Assembly (NCBI GenBank): GCA_026706595.1
Contig: JAPOYL010000011.1
Location: 133,686-197,685, forward strand
From: Gammaproteobacteria bacterium
GTDB lineage: Bacteria; Pseudomonadota; Gammaproteobacteria; UBA4575
Reading direction: 5' to 3'
Length of the DNA stretch: 64,000 nt
Part shown: piece by piece, positions 22,061 through 31,148 of the stretch
Position numbering within the stretch: position 1 is the stretch's first letter
Layout: each line of letters opens with the position of its first letter
The notes under the pieces: model-generated
Seen by the model: only the letters and a program-made list of their open reading frames with translations
Told to the model about the DNA's origin: nothing
Database searches by the model: none
Program-made: the position numbers and the translations under genes

Positions 22061-23089
22061 TCAGGCCATGAACCTCGAGTCCTGGGCTTTTTGCCACCAG
22101 GAAAAAAACACCTTTTCGGTACTGGCATGAACGCTTGCTGCAATACGCTCGCTGAGAGTCTTGGGCACCGTGTAGTTGACCTCGTAAATATCCGCGTCGT
22201 GGCTGGCCTGCAGCAGGTAGTCATCGCTGGTAATCAGTGTATCCACCAGGTTCAGCTCGAGGGCGCGGCTCGCCAGCCAGTGTTCCCCGGTAGACACCTT
22301 GTCAATCTCGAGCCCGGGACGGTGGTCTTTGACGAACTCCTTGAACAGGGCGTGGGTGTCTTCAAGTTGGCGGTTGAAATGTTCGCGGTCCTCATGGGTA
22401 TTTTTGCCGAACATGGTCAGCGTGCGTTTCAGTTCGCCGGCTTTCATGAGTTCGAAATCGACACCGTGCTTGTCAAGCATGCGGTTGAAGTTGGGTATCT
22501 GTGCCAGCACGCCAATCGAGCCGACCACGGCAAACGGGGCGGCAATGATCTTGTCGGCCACACAAGCCATCATGTATCCCCCGCTTGCGGCCACCTTGTC
22601 TATGGATACGGTAAGGGGAATGTCTTTTTGTTTGATGCGCAATAACTGCGATGCGGCAAAACCGTGTTCATGCACCAGACCGCCGGTGTTTTCCAGGCAC
22701 ACCAGCACCTCATCCCGGCTGGTGGCTACTGACAGGATCGCAGTAATCTCCTTGCGCAAATGGCGCACGGCCGTGGCGCGGATGTTGCCCAGGAAGTTCA
22801 GCACGAAAATGCGTTTGCGAACTTCGGAAGACGTTTTCTTTTTTTCCAGGCGGGCTTCTTTCTTGCTTTGCTTTCGTGTTTTTCTGAATTCTTTCTTCGG
22901 CAGCAGGGAGAGCAGCAGTGTGTCCGCCATGGATTTGTATTTCTTGTTCAGGTGGGTGATTTCCAAATGGTCAACTGCACGCGATTTCTTGGACAAGGAA
23001 GACAGCAGGCTGATGACGATCCACACGAAGATCAAAATGGTCAGTACCTTGGTTAAAAATAATCCGTACTCTGAAATGAACTCAAGCAT
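22061..23089 (-). CDS. sohB: Protease SohB (signal peptide peptidase-like)
   Basis: Inner-membrane serine protease of the S49/SppA family. Using the ATG at 23089 gives 342 residues beginning with a hydrophobic anchor (residues 10-32), then a Lys/Arg-rich linker. The catalytic domain has DKVAASGGYMMA with the nucleophile Ser and, about 50 residues on, GELKRTLTMFGKNT with the general-base Lys. The frame extends upstream to 23158 but those residues overlap the neighbouring region and do not match the family. It converges with amiC, and lies 19 bases after the reductase gene on the same strand. Confidence 0.93.
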   Translation of the reverse strand: MLEFISEYGLFLTKVLTILIFVWIVISLLSSLSKKSRAVDHLEITHLNKKYKSMADTLLLSLLPKKEFRKTRKQSKKEARLEKKKTSSEVRKRIFVLNFLGNIRATAVRHLRKEITAILSVATSRDEVLVCLENTGGLVHEHGFAASQLLRIKQKDIPLTVSIDKVAASGGYMMACVADKIIAAPFAVVGSIGVLAQIPNFNRMLDKHGVDFELMKAGELKRTLTMFGKNTHEDREHFNRQLEDTHALFKEFVKDHRPGLEIDKVSTGEHWLASRALELNLVDTLITSDDYLLQASHDADIYEVNYTVPKTLSERIAASVHASTEKVFFSWWQKAQDSRFMA

Positions 23090-23108
23090 GTCAGATGCCT
23101 CTCGTTGG

Positions 23109-23948
23109 TTATGTGTCGTAAATGCATTCGTAGCTGACAAAAAACTGCCCGCAGCCATTGTCTGAAACCTCGTCCAGCAGCAGTGAACTCAGCTGAAGCC
23201 TGCAGTGTGCCAGTGTTTCGCCTTCCAGCAGGGTCCTGTACGTTTGTCCGCCTAGCACCTGGTGCGAGATGCTGATGTACAACGTGTCCAGTTGCCGGTC
23301 CTCCAACATGGTGTGCAGCATCCTGGGACCCGCGATCAGGTAGATGTTGCGGTATCCGCGCCGGGCAAGTGCATCGATCAGGGGCTTGCCCTGCACCATA
23401 TCGGATTTTCCGGCAAGCAGGACTTCCAGCCCCTGTGCCTGCCAGTGCTTGTGCCGTGCAGGATCCGTGGCCTGCCCGGCAGCGACATAGACCTTTTGTC
23501 CACTTTCCTTCAATGAAGGATGCAATGGGAACTCCAGGCTTGAACTTGCGATCACGACGTCTGGATGTTCGCGCAGGCCCTGCTGTCTTCGCCAGGCATG
23601 CAGATCCTCATACTCTGGGGTGTTCGGCAGTTGCAGGATATTTCCAAGTTCGGAGGACGCGAGGCTTCTCATGTACTTGCCGTGCGTGATCAGACAATCC
23701 GCTTGTGCATGAAGTTCCAGAAACAGGCGGAAGTCCTCCCCACTGGTCAGGGATTCGGGCAGATGAAGTTTTGGGTTGGTCCGGGTGGTGGCAGCAATCC
23801 GTCCATCCAGGCTGGTCACAAAGTTGGCCGCCACAACCGGCTTTTTCTGGCTGGATTGTCGCCAGCCGAACTGCTGGAGGTACACGTTCTGCAGGGCGCA
23901 TGCTGCTGGGGGCTGAGGGAAGAGCCGCAACAGCTGTTTTGTACTCAT
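23109..23948 (-). CDS. Pyrimidine reductase family protein (RibD C-terminal-like)
   Basis: A 279-residue NADPH-dependent reductase of the RibD_C/dihydrofolate-reductase-like fold. PVVAANFVTSLDGRIA is the conserved first strand; GPRMLHTMLEDRQLD aligns with the GGxxLxxxLLxxxLxDEL cofactor segment. There is no N-terminal deaminase domain, so it is not a bifunctional RibD, and no other riboflavin gene is adjacent. Exact substrate is unknown; similar stand-alone proteins are often annotated as riboflavin-type or dihydrofolate reductases. It probably shares a transcript with sohB. Confidence 0.72.
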   Translation of the reverse strand: MSTKQLLRLFPQPPAACALQNVYLQQFGWRQSSQKKPVVAANFVTSLDGRIAATTRTNPKLHLPESLTSGEDFRLFLELHAQADCLITHGKYMRSLASSELGNILQLPNTPEYEDLHAWRRQQGLREHPDVVIASSSLEFPLHPSLKESGQKVYVAAGQATDPARHKHWQAQGLEVLLAGKSDMVQGKPLIDALARRGYRNIYLIAGPRMLHTMLEDRQLDTLYISISHQVLGGQTYRTLLEGETLAHCRLQLSSLLLDEVSDNGCGQFFVSYECIYDT

Positions 23949-24011
23949 TCTTGAATAATACAGGTATGTGCCGGATGTTATAGTATCCTAGCATGCCAAC
24001 ATCCAGGACCC

Positions 24012-24377
24012 ATGCGAAAACCGAATATTTCCAGAGCCATTCCAAAGCAGCGTTACAAGCTCGGGGATTACACAATCGTCGTGCTCGAAGACATTGAGAG
24101 CAAGGACCAGATCGAGTACGAATATTTGCTCGCCGCTGTCAAAGACGGGCACCACGAGCCCGAGGTGTATATCAGCTGCGAAAAGTCAAAGACGGAAACA
24201 GCGACTGACAGCCACGCCGTCCGGGTTTTTGCCGCCCGCCTGGGAGATCAGGCATCCGGACAGGTTATCGAGCACTCCGAGCGGTGGGCCAGCCAGGATG
24301 CGTTTGTTGCCTATGCCCTTTCCGGGTTTCAGCAGATGCTTGAGATGCAGGACGAAGAGCCTGTTCCGATCATATGA
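24012..24377 (+). CDS. Conserved hypothetical protein upstream of mutL
   Basis: A 121-residue acidic soluble protein with no recognised motif, signal peptide or membrane segment. Its stop overlaps the mutL start as ATGA, so it is likely translated together with mutL. It is divergent from the reductase gene, with 63 bases between them. The start at 24012 follows CAGGACCC, a weak Shine-Dalgarno. Base composition and codon use match its neighbours, which argues for a genuine chromosomal gene rather than an insertion. Confidence 0.75.
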   Translation: MRKPNISRAIPKQRYKLGDYTIVVLEDIESKDQIEYEYLLAAVKDGHHEPEVYISCEKSKTETATDSHAVRVFAARLGDQASGQVIEHSERWASQDAFVAYALSGFQQMLEMQDEEPVPII

Positions 24378-26200
24378 GCAGACCGGCCGTGCCGTCCATT
24401 CAGCATTTACCCCCACAGCTTGTTAACCAGATTGCAGCAGGCGAGGTTATCGAACGTCCCGCGTCGGTCCTAAAGGAGCTTCTTGAAAATGCCCTGGATG
24501 CGGGTGCTACAAGAGTCTCGGTCGAACTCGAGCGCGGTGGAATGGAGTGCATACGGGTACGTGATGACGGCAATGGCATACCCGGGGAAGAAATTCCGCT
24601 GGCCCTGCAACGCCATGCGACCAGCAAGATTTCGTGTCTGGAAGATCTTGAGCAAATTACTACCTTGGGATTTCGTGGCGAGGCCTTGCCCAGCATTGCC
24701 TCGGTGTCCAGGTTCAGTATTGCCTCCAATCCCGAGACCACCACCAACGAAGGCTGGATGATCTCGGCAGAAGGCGGGGAATTTGTACAGGATGCAGTGC
24801 CGGCACGCCAGGCCAAGGGCACGATGGTGGAGGTCAAAAACCTGTTTTTCAATGTGCCTGCCCGCAAGAAATTTCTGCGCACCGAGAAAACCGAATGGCA
24901 ACACTGTCAATCCATGCTGCTCAGGATTGCCCTGAGCCGATTCGACATCGAGATGTCGGTCCAACACAATGGCAGGCACTGCCTGCAACTCGATGCAGCT
25001 GAGGACAAGCCTGACAGGGTCCGGCGCCTGCGCCAGGCATGCGGACAGAAATTTGCGCAGCAAAGCATCGCTCTGGAAAATTCCGCACAGGATCTGCACA
25101 TGGATGGCTGGATCAGCCTGCCCACGTTCTCACGCAGCCAGGCGGACCTGCAGTACTTCTATGTGAACGGTCGTGCCATACGGGACAAGGTGGTCGCGCA
25201 CGCCATCAAGCAGGCCTATCAGGACGTGCTGTATCACGGACGGTTCCCTGCCTTTGTGCTGTTCCTGGAAATGGACCCTGCCCAGGTGGATGTCAATGCC
25301 CACCCCATGAAGCATGAAGTGCGTTTCCGCCAGGGTCGGTATGTGCATGACTTTGTCCGGCACACGGTGGGCAAGGCGATCGCAGAAACCATGCCTGAGT
25401 CCGGGCAGCAGGATGTCGGAAAATACCGTGATGTCGTGGATGACTATGCGCACACCCCCCAGTCCGGCATGTTGCCCCGCAGTGTCATGGGGGATGGATT
25501 GCCGGGTACACCTTCCATGGCCTCCCAGCTGCAGGCTGCGGCCGGACTGTACGGGGATACGGCGATGGAACGGGCACACACTGCCGGTTCCGAGGAGGAC
25601 GAGAAGTCGATGCCACCGCTGGGCTATGCCCTGGCCCAGCTGCAGGGAATTTACATACTTGCGCAGAATGACCAGGGCCTGATCATCGTGGACATGCATG
25701 CCGCGCATGAACGCATCGTGTACGAGAAGCTGAAAACGGCTTTTCAGCAGCAGGGAGTTCCCGTGCAGGCCCTGCTTGTTCCCCTGACCCTTGAACTCAG
25801 TCAGCAGGAAGCGGCCCTGGCTGAACAGCAGGCACAGCTGTTTTCGAAATTCGGTTTCGGAGTTGAACGGTTCGGCAACGAGAGTGTGGTCATACGGGAA
25901 ATTCCGGCATTGCTGCAGCAGGGCGAGATCGACGTCGGGAGTCTGGTCCGGGATGTGTTGTCGGACTTGGGCGAATACGATGCTTCGGGAAGGCTGGAGC
26001 AGGCCAGCAACGAGATCCTGTCGACCATGGCGTGCCATGGTTCCGTGCGCGCCAACCGCAAGCTGATGATCACTGAAATGAACGCCTTGTTGCGCGACAT
26101 GGAAGCGACGGAACGAAGTGCACAGTGTAACCATGGACGTCCTACCTGGATGCAGTTGAGCGTGGGCCAGCTGGACAAGCTGTTCAAGCGTGGGCGCTGA
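24374..26200 (+). CDS. mutL: DNA mismatch repair protein MutL
   Basis: GHL ATPase that links MutS mismatch recognition to strand removal. The N-terminal half has NQIAAGEVIERPASVLKELL, ENALDAGA and GFRGEAL, the ATP-binding motifs. A variable linker (about 340-420) precedes the dimerisation domain. There, VDMHAAHERIVYE (Asp440, His442, Glu445, Glu450) is close to the DQHA(x)2E(x)4E endonuclease motif, with Met for Gln. E. coli MutL lacks this motif, so this protein may nick DNA itself, as in organisms without MutH/Dam direction. Length 608. miaA and hfq follow, as in E. coli. Confidence 0.97.
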   Translation: MSRPAVPSIQHLPPQLVNQIAAGEVIERPASVLKELLENALDAGATRVSVELERGGMECIRVRDDGNGIPGEEIPLALQRHATSKISCLEDLEQITTLGFRGEALPSIASVSRFSIASNPETTTNEGWMISAEGGEFVQDAVPARQAKGTMVEVKNLFFNVPARKKFLRTEKTEWQHCQSMLLRIALSRFDIEMSVQHNGRHCLQLDAAEDKPDRVRRLRQACGQKFAQQSIALENSAQDLHMDGWISLPTFSRSQADLQYFYVNGRAIRDKVVAHAIKQAYQDVLYHGRFPAFVLFLEMDPAQVDVNAHPMKHEVRFRQGRYVHDFVRHTVGKAIAETMPESGQQDVGKYRDVVDDYAHTPQSGMLPRSVMGDGLPGTPSMASQLQAAAGLYGDTAMERAHTAGSEEDEKSMPPLGYALAQLQGIYILAQNDQGLIIVDMHAAHERIVYEKLKTAFQQQGVPVQALLVPLTLELSQQEAALAEQQAQLFSKFGFGVERFGNESVVIREIPALLQQGEIDVGSLVRDVLSDLGEYDASGRLEQASNEILSTMACHGSVRANRKLMITEMNALLRDMEATERSAQCNHGRPTWMQLSVGQLDKLFKRGR

Positions 26201-26245
26201 CATGGCAAACCATGCGCGGGGCCTGCGAGCCTGAATTCAAGAGCG

Positions 26246-27211
26246 TTGGATGCGATACCAGCAGTTTGCCTGATGGGCCCGACGGCCAGTGGCAAGACCG
26301 GCCTTGCATTGAGGATTGCAGCAGAGTTCCCGTGCGAGATCATCAGCGTGGACTCGGTCATGATTTACCGTGGCATGGACATCGGTTCTGCCAAACCGGA
26401 CAAGACCGTCCTGCAAACTGTGCCCCACCACCTGATTGACATCCTTGACCCTGCTGAAACCTATTCGGCGGCAAATTTCAGGACCGATGCACTGCGGCAG
26501 ATCCGTGCCATCCATGCACGCAAACACATTCCTTTGCTGGTGGGCGGTACCATGCTTTATTTCAATAGCCTGTTGCGTGGCCTGTCCAACATGCCCGGAG
26601 CCAACGCCCAGGTCCGGGAAAAGATCAACCGCGAGGCAAAAACGCATGGCTGGGAAGCCCTGCATGCGCGCCTTGCCCGGATCGATCCGAAGGCGGCCGC
26701 CCAGATTCATCCGAATGATCCGCAGCGCATACAGCGAGCCCTGGAAGTCTATGAGATCAGCGGCATTCCGATCAGTGTGTGGCATGCAAAACCCGGGGCG
26801 CCACGACCGGTATTTCAGGCGTTGAAAATTGCGCTGGTCCCGGAAGACCGCAGCCGGTTGCATGAACGTATCTGGCAGCGTTTTGAGGTCATGCTGGCAG
26901 ACGGATTCCTCGACGAGGTGGAAACATTGCAGCGCAGGGAGGAGTTGCACAGCGGCTTGCCGTCGATCCGCTCGGTCGGCTACAGGCAGGCCTGGAGTCA
27001 CCTCGCCGGTGAGTATGGTTACGAGGAAATGTGTGAGAAAGCGGTCGCTGCCACACGCCAGTTTGCGAAAAGGCAACTGACCTGGTTACGCGGCGAAACG
27101 GACCTGACCCGGGTGTGCGCCGAGCAATTCGATATTGGTAATATCTATCGTACAATTGACTCCCATATAGGAACATCGACCTGTTACACTACAGGGACAC
27201 CGAGCCGGTGA
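26246..27211 (+). CDS. miaA: tRNA dimethylallyltransferase
   Basis: Adds a dimethylallyl group to A37 of UNN-decoding tRNAs. The 321-residue protein has the P-loop GPTASGKTGLA, DSVMIYRGMDIGSAKP, HHLIDI.DP, YSAANFR and GGTMLYF, all diagnostic. Start appears to be a TTG at 26246: no in-frame ATG or GTG lies before the P-loop at residue 11, and upstream ATGs at 26202 and 26212 are out of frame. The weak start fits low-level expression. Hfq follows at 60 bases, as in most gammaproteobacteria. Confidence 0.95.
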   Translation: MDAIPAVCLMGPTASGKTGLALRIAAEFPCEIISVDSVMIYRGMDIGSAKPDKTVLQTVPHHLIDILDPAETYSAANFRTDALRQIRAIHARKHIPLLVGGTMLYFNSLLRGLSNMPGANAQVREKINREAKTHGWEALHARLARIDPKAAAQIHPNDPQRIQRALEVYEISGIPISVWHAKPGAPRPVFQALKIALVPEDRSRLHERIWQRFEVMLADGFLDEVETLQRREELHSGLPSIRSVGYRQAWSHLAGEYGYEEMCEKAVAATRQFAKRQLTWLRGETDLTRVCAEQFDIGNIYRTIDSHIGTSTCYTTGTPSR

Positions 27212-27271
27212 GGGTACAACTCGCTAGTAGGTAGTAATAACAATACAAAATAAACTAGAGGTACTACAGTG

Positions 27272-27508
27272 ATGTCAAAAGGCCAAACTTTGCAGGAGCC
27301 TTTTCTGAATGCACTGCGGAAAGAGAAGGTTCCCGTTTCAGTCTATCTCGTAAACGGAATCAAGCTACAGGGCCAGGTTGACTCTTTCGATCAATTTGTG
27401 GTGTTGTTGAAAAACAGTGTGAACCAGATGGTCTATAAGCATGCGATATCAACGATTGTTCCGTCGCGCATGGTGAAAATCCCCTATAACGACGAGCGCC
27501 GGGAGTAG
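27272..27508 (+). CDS. hfq: RNA chaperone Hfq
   Basis: Sm-like hexameric protein that pairs small RNAs with mRNAs. 78 residues from the ATG at 27272 ([18 protein letters not shown]), with GAGGT 9 bases upstream; a GTG at 27269 in frame would add one Met and is unlikely. Sm1 ([20 protein letters not shown]) and Sm2 ([12 protein letters not shown]) are intact, including the KH pair of the proximal RNA-binding face. The C-terminal tail is only about ten residues, shorter than in E. coli, as is usual outside Enterobacterales. Confidence 0.98.
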   Translation: MSKGQTLQEPFLNALRKEKVPVSVYLVNGIKLQGQVDSFDQFVVLLKNSVNQMVYKHAISTIVPSRMVKIPYNDERRE

Positions 27509-27545
27509 CAACACCTGGTGAATTGCAGCAGACCGGAGCAATTGT

Positions 27546-28829
27546 TTGTTTGAGCGCCCTGATACAGGCGAGCGCGTGATCCTCGTGCATACGCGGTTTC
27601 GAAGCGTAGCCAACAATCAGGAACTGAACGAATTCGAGGAACTGGCCCGTTCGGTCAGTGCGGAAATTGCCACCGTCATCACGGTGCAGCGTGACAAGCC
27701 GGACGCAAAGCTTCTGATTGGCAGCGGCAAGGCGGCTGAGCTGGCTCAGCTGGCCTGCCTGCTGAATGCAGATATCATCATCTTCAACTATGCCTTGTCT
27801 CCGAGCCAGGAACGCAACCTAGAAAAAATCTGCAAGAGGCGGGTGCTGGACAGAACCGGACTGATCCTGGATATCTTCGCGCAGCGCGCACGTTCCTATG
27901 AGGGCAAGTTGCAGGTTGAACTTGCGCAACTGAAATACCTTTCCACCCGGTTGATACGCGGGTGGAGTCACCTGGAACGCCAGAAAGGGGGGATTGGACT
28001 GCGTGGACCGGGGGAGAAGCAGCTGGAATCAGACCGGAGGCTGCTGCGACAGCGCATCAAGCAAATTTCCAAACGCCTGGAGAAAATACGCATCCAGCGC
28101 AACCAGGGACGGGCCGCGCGACGCAAGACCACGACCCCCACCGTGGCGCTGGTCGGCTATACCAATGCAGGGAAATCCACGCTGTTCAACCAGCTTACCA
28201 ATGCGGACGTGTACTCCGCGGACAAGCTGTTCGCGACCCTGGATCCTACCCTGCGACGCATGGAACTTTCGAAAAGCCGGCATGTCGTACTGGCGGATAC
28301 AGTCGGCTTTATCCAGGACCTGCCGCATGACCTGATTGAAGCGTTTCATGCGACACTTCAGGAGACCGGGGAAGCCGATCTGCTGTTGCATATTGTGGAT
28401 GCCGGGGATGACAACCGGACGCATAATATTCTGGAGGTCGAATCCGTGCTGCGGCAGATTGATGCTTTGGATATACCCCAGATTATGGTTTACAATAAGA
28501 TTGATCTGATCAACATGTTGCCCAACATACAGCTGGACTCGCAGGGTCGCATACAGCAGGTGTGGGTATCTGCGCTACAGGGGCAGGGCCTGGATCTGCT
28601 GAAACAGGCGTTGCGGCAGCATTTTGACATTCAGTGTGAGTGTATCTGGCTGCGCCTGCCGCCCACTGCAGGCCACATTCGCAGCGAGTTGTACGCCAAA
28701 GATCATGTCGTGCAGGAATTTGTCGATGATGAAGGGCATTGGCAGATCGAAGCCGAGGTACCTGCACAAAGAGTCAAGCATTTTGCAGACTACCAGATTG
28801 CAGTGCAGTCTGAGCAGCTTGCAGGTTGA
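27546..28829 (+). CDS. hflX: Ribosome-associated GTPase HflX
   Basis: GTPase that rescues or splits stalled ribosomes under stress. The family N-terminus MFERPDTGERV begins at a TTG (27546) with GGAG 8 bases upstream, so the gene uses a UUG start. GGIGLRGPGEKQLE is the HflX signature, followed by a basic helix and the GTPase domain: GYTNAGKST (G1), DTVGF (G3) and YNKIDL (G4). It lies in the hfq-hflX-hflK-hflC block. 427 residues is normal length. Confidence 0.96.
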   Translation: MFERPDTGERVILVHTRFRSVANNQELNEFEELARSVSAEIATVITVQRDKPDAKLLIGSGKAAELAQLACLLNADIIIFNYALSPSQERNLEKICKRRVLDRTGLILDIFAQRARSYEGKLQVELAQLKYLSTRLIRGWSHLERQKGGIGLRGPGEKQLESDRRLLRQRIKQISKRLEKIRIQRNQGRAARRKTTTPTVALVGYTNAGKSTLFNQLTNADVYSADKLFATLDPTLRRMELSKSRHVVLADTVGFIQDLPHDLIEAFHATLQETGEADLLLHIVDAGDDNRTHNILEVESVLRQIDALDIPQIMVYNKIDLINMLPNIQLDSQGRIQQVWVSALQGQGLDLLKQALRQHFDIQCECIWLRLPPTAGHIRSELYAKDHVVQEFVDDEGHWQIEAEVPAQRVKHFADYQIAVQSEQLAG

Positions 28830-28914
28830 AGCCACTTTTTGACGGTAGCTTGATACAATACCTAATTGCTTCAGAGTTGAAGCATGGGTTCAGTAATCAT
28901 TCTTGGAGAAAACC

Positions 28915-30057
28915 ATGCCCTGGAACAGCCCGCAAGGCGGCAAAGATGATGACCCCTGGGGTCAGAAGTCGAGCAATCAAGGGCCACCGGACCTGGACGA
29001 GGTATTCCGCAACCTAGGCAAGAAATTTGGCGGAATTTTCGGTTCCGGCATGCAACGCGGTTCGTCGGGTCCTAAAAGGCCCTACCTGTGGCTTACACTG
29101 GCGGCAGTCGTTGCGATCTGGGGCGTGTACGACCGGTTTGGATTCTACACCGTGCAGCAGGCGGAAAGAGGCGTTGAGTTGCGCTTCGGCAAATACAGCG
29201 AGACTACGACTGCGGGACTTAACTGGAAGATGCCGTTTCCGATTGAACGGGTTGAAATCGTCAACATCGATGAAGTGCGTGAAGTCAACAACAAGACCTC
29301 GATGCTGACGCAGGACGAAAACATCGTCGAGGTATCACTGGAGGCCCAGTACAGGATCAAGAGCGCGGAGGACTACCTGTTCAATCTTCGTGATCCTGAC
29401 ATGACGGTGAAAGATGCCATGGAGAGTGCGGTGCGCGAGATCGTGGGTAAGAGCACCATCGACTTTGTCCTGTTCGAAGGACGCGGCCAGATTTCGAGCG
29501 CCACGCGAGAACTGTTGCAGGGCATCATGGACGAGTACGGATCCGGTATCTACATCCAGAAGGTGAACCTGGAGAAATCCCAGCCGCCCGATCCGGTGAA
29601 GGCAGCGTTTTCCGATGCGATCAAATCCCGGGAGGACTATGAACGCTATATCAAGGAAGCCGAGGCCTATGCGAACAGCATCCTTCCCCAGGCGCGCGGC
29701 GAGGCCGCCAGGCTCCTGCAGGAAGCCAATGCCTATCGTGACCGAGTGGTCGCGAATTCGGAGGGCGAGGCCAAGCGGTTCCTGAAATTGTTGGGTGAGT
29801 ATGAAAAGGCTCCTGAAGTGACACGTGAGCGCCTGTATCTTGAGGCGGTGGAATCGGTGTATGCCAACAGCAACAAGCTGCTCATGGATGTAGAGGGCGG
29901 GAACAACCTGATTTACCTGCCACTGGACCAGATCGTCAGGCAGCGCTCCATGCCGGGTAATCCGGGCGCCATCCAGGACCGGCTGTCTCCGGAAGTCGGC
30001 ATGAACAACTCGCAAAGTGGTTTGACACGGCCCGGGCGGGGCAGGGGGGAGCGCTGA
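28915..30057 (+). CDS. hflK: FtsH protease modulator HflK
   Basis: Inner-membrane band-7 protein that forms a large cage with HflC around FtsH and limits its proteolysis. About 380 residues from the ATG at 28915 (GGAGA five bases upstream), rather than the TTG at 28903. N-terminal Gly/Asp/Trp-rich cytoplasmic tail, one membrane segment near residues 60-80, then the periplasmic PHB domain with GVELRFGKY and a long coiled coil. hflC starts one base after its stop, so the two are coupled for complex assembly. Confidence 0.96.
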   Translation: MPWNSPQGGKDDDPWGQKSSNQGPPDLDEVFRNLGKKFGGIFGSGMQRGSSGPKRPYLWLTLAAVVAIWGVYDRFGFYTVQQAERGVELRFGKYSETTTAGLNWKMPFPIERVEIVNIDEVREVNNKTSMLTQDENIVEVSLEAQYRIKSAEDYLFNLRDPDMTVKDAMESAVREIVGKSTIDFVLFEGRGQISSATRELLQGIMDEYGSGIYIQKVNLEKSQPPDPVKAAFSDAIKSREDYERYIKEAEAYANSILPQARGEAARLLQEANAYRDRVVANSEGEAKRFLKLLGEYEKAPEVTRERLYLEAVESVYANSNKLLMDVEGGNNLIYLPLDQIVRQRSMPGNPGAIQDRLSPEVGMNNSQSGLTRPGRGRGER

Positions 30058-30058
30058 C

Positions 30059-30922
30059 ATGAACGGCAAGGTGGCTCTTGGAATTGTGATTGCGACCATC
30101 GTTGCGATCTGGGCATTCACCTTCCAGGTCGATCAGCGGCAGAAAGCCATCAAGGTGCAGTTTGGCGAAATCAAGGACGCTACGCTTAAGCCAGGCCTGC
30201 ACTTCAAGATTCCCATCGTGCACAAGATCAGACGCAACGACGGGCGCATTCTCACGCTGGATGTTCCTCCTACCGAGTTTCCGACGAGCGAGAAAAAATA
30301 CGTCAAGGTTGATTTCTACGCCAAGTGGCGCATCGAGGATGTGGAGAAGTACTTCATTGCCACGGGGGGGCAGGAAACGCGGGCAAACCAGCGCCTGGAA
30401 CTGATCCTGGTGGATGGCCTCAAGAACGAATTCGGAAAGCGCACGATCCAGGAGGTAGTCTCCGGCGAGCGCAGTGAAATCATGGATGTCATCCAGGTGC
30501 AGTCCAACGAAGACGCCAAGAAGTTCGGCATCCAGGTGGTGGACGTGCGTGTCAGCAAGATTGACCTGCCGGATGATGTGAGCGATTCGGTGTTCAACCG
30601 CATGCGTGCGGAGCGTGCCCGGGTTGCCAAGGACTTCCGTGCACGCGGGAAAGAACAGGCAGAAATTATCCAGGCCACGGCGGACAAGGGGCGTACTATC
30701 ATTCTGGCCAACGCCTACAACGAGTCCGAGCAAATCCGCGGGGATGGAGATGCACAGTCGGCAAAGATCTACGCCGATGCGTACCAGCGTAACGAGGAGT
30801 TCTACCGGTTTACGAGGAGCCTGAAGGCGTACATCAACACGTTCAGCGGCAGCAACGATTTCCTGATCATGCAGCCGGATTCCGAGTTCTTCCGTTACTT
30901 CAAGCAGTCGGAAAAAAACTAG
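30059..30922 (+). CDS. hflC: FtsH protease modulator HflC
   Basis: Partner of HflK in the HflKC-FtsH complex. 287 residues: a short N-terminus, one membrane helix (residues 4-22), then the band-7 domain with QKAIKVQFGEI, RINDGR-like RRNDGRIL, and the Ala/Glu-rich helix containing EQAEIIQATADKGR. The stop is followed by the inner-membrane peptide at 30948. Intact, no anomalies. Confidence 0.96.
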   Translation: MNGKVALGIVIATIVAIWAFTFQVDQRQKAIKVQFGEIKDATLKPGLHFKIPIVHKIRRNDGRILTLDVPPTEFPTSEKKYVKVDFYAKWRIEDVEKYFIATGGQETRANQRLELILVDGLKNEFGKRTIQEVVSGERSEIMDVIQVQSNEDAKKFGIQVVDVRVSKIDLPDDVSDSVFNRMRAERARVAKDFRARGKEQAEIIQATADKGRTIILANAYNESEQIRGDGDAQSAKIYADAYQRNEEFYRFTRSLKAYINTFSGSNDFLIMQPDSEFFRYFKQSEKN

Positions 30923-30947
30923 CAGTTTTTCCGGCTAACCTGTTTCA

Positions 30948-31142
30948 ATGTGGAATGAATTACTGGTCGCAGTTGCACTGGTGCTTGTGCTTGAAGGTAT
31001 TTTCCCTTTTCTGGCACCGGAAAAATTCAAGCAGGCGCTGTCCCAGCTGGACGAGTTGTCCGGCCAGGCCCTTCGCATTGCCGGCCTGGCCAGCATCACG
31101 ATCGGAATCATTCTCCTGTACGTTCTCAGACCTGGTGGATGA
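30948..31142 (+). CDS. DUF2065 (YjeT-like) small inner-membrane protein
   Basis: A 64-residue protein with two predicted membrane helices (about 5-22 and 43-60). It matches the DUF2065 pattern ALVLVLEGIFPFLAPEKF and a second helix ending LLYVLRPG. It sits between hflC and hisZ/purA, exactly where E. coli has yjeT, and the start of the next gene is six bases away. Its function is unknown. Context suggests a link with the HflKC complex or simple operon retention. Confidence 0.9.
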   Translation: MWNELLVAVALVLVLEGIFPFLAPEKFKQALSQLDELSGQALRIAGLASITIGIILLYVLRPGG

Positions 31143-31148
31143 GACGCC

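Noticed and set aside
25130..26203. 357-residue minus-strand frame across mutL
   Set aside because: Shadow of the MutL C-terminal domain.
28839..28859. TTGACG...TACAAT promoter before hflK
   Set aside because: Spacer of only nine bases.
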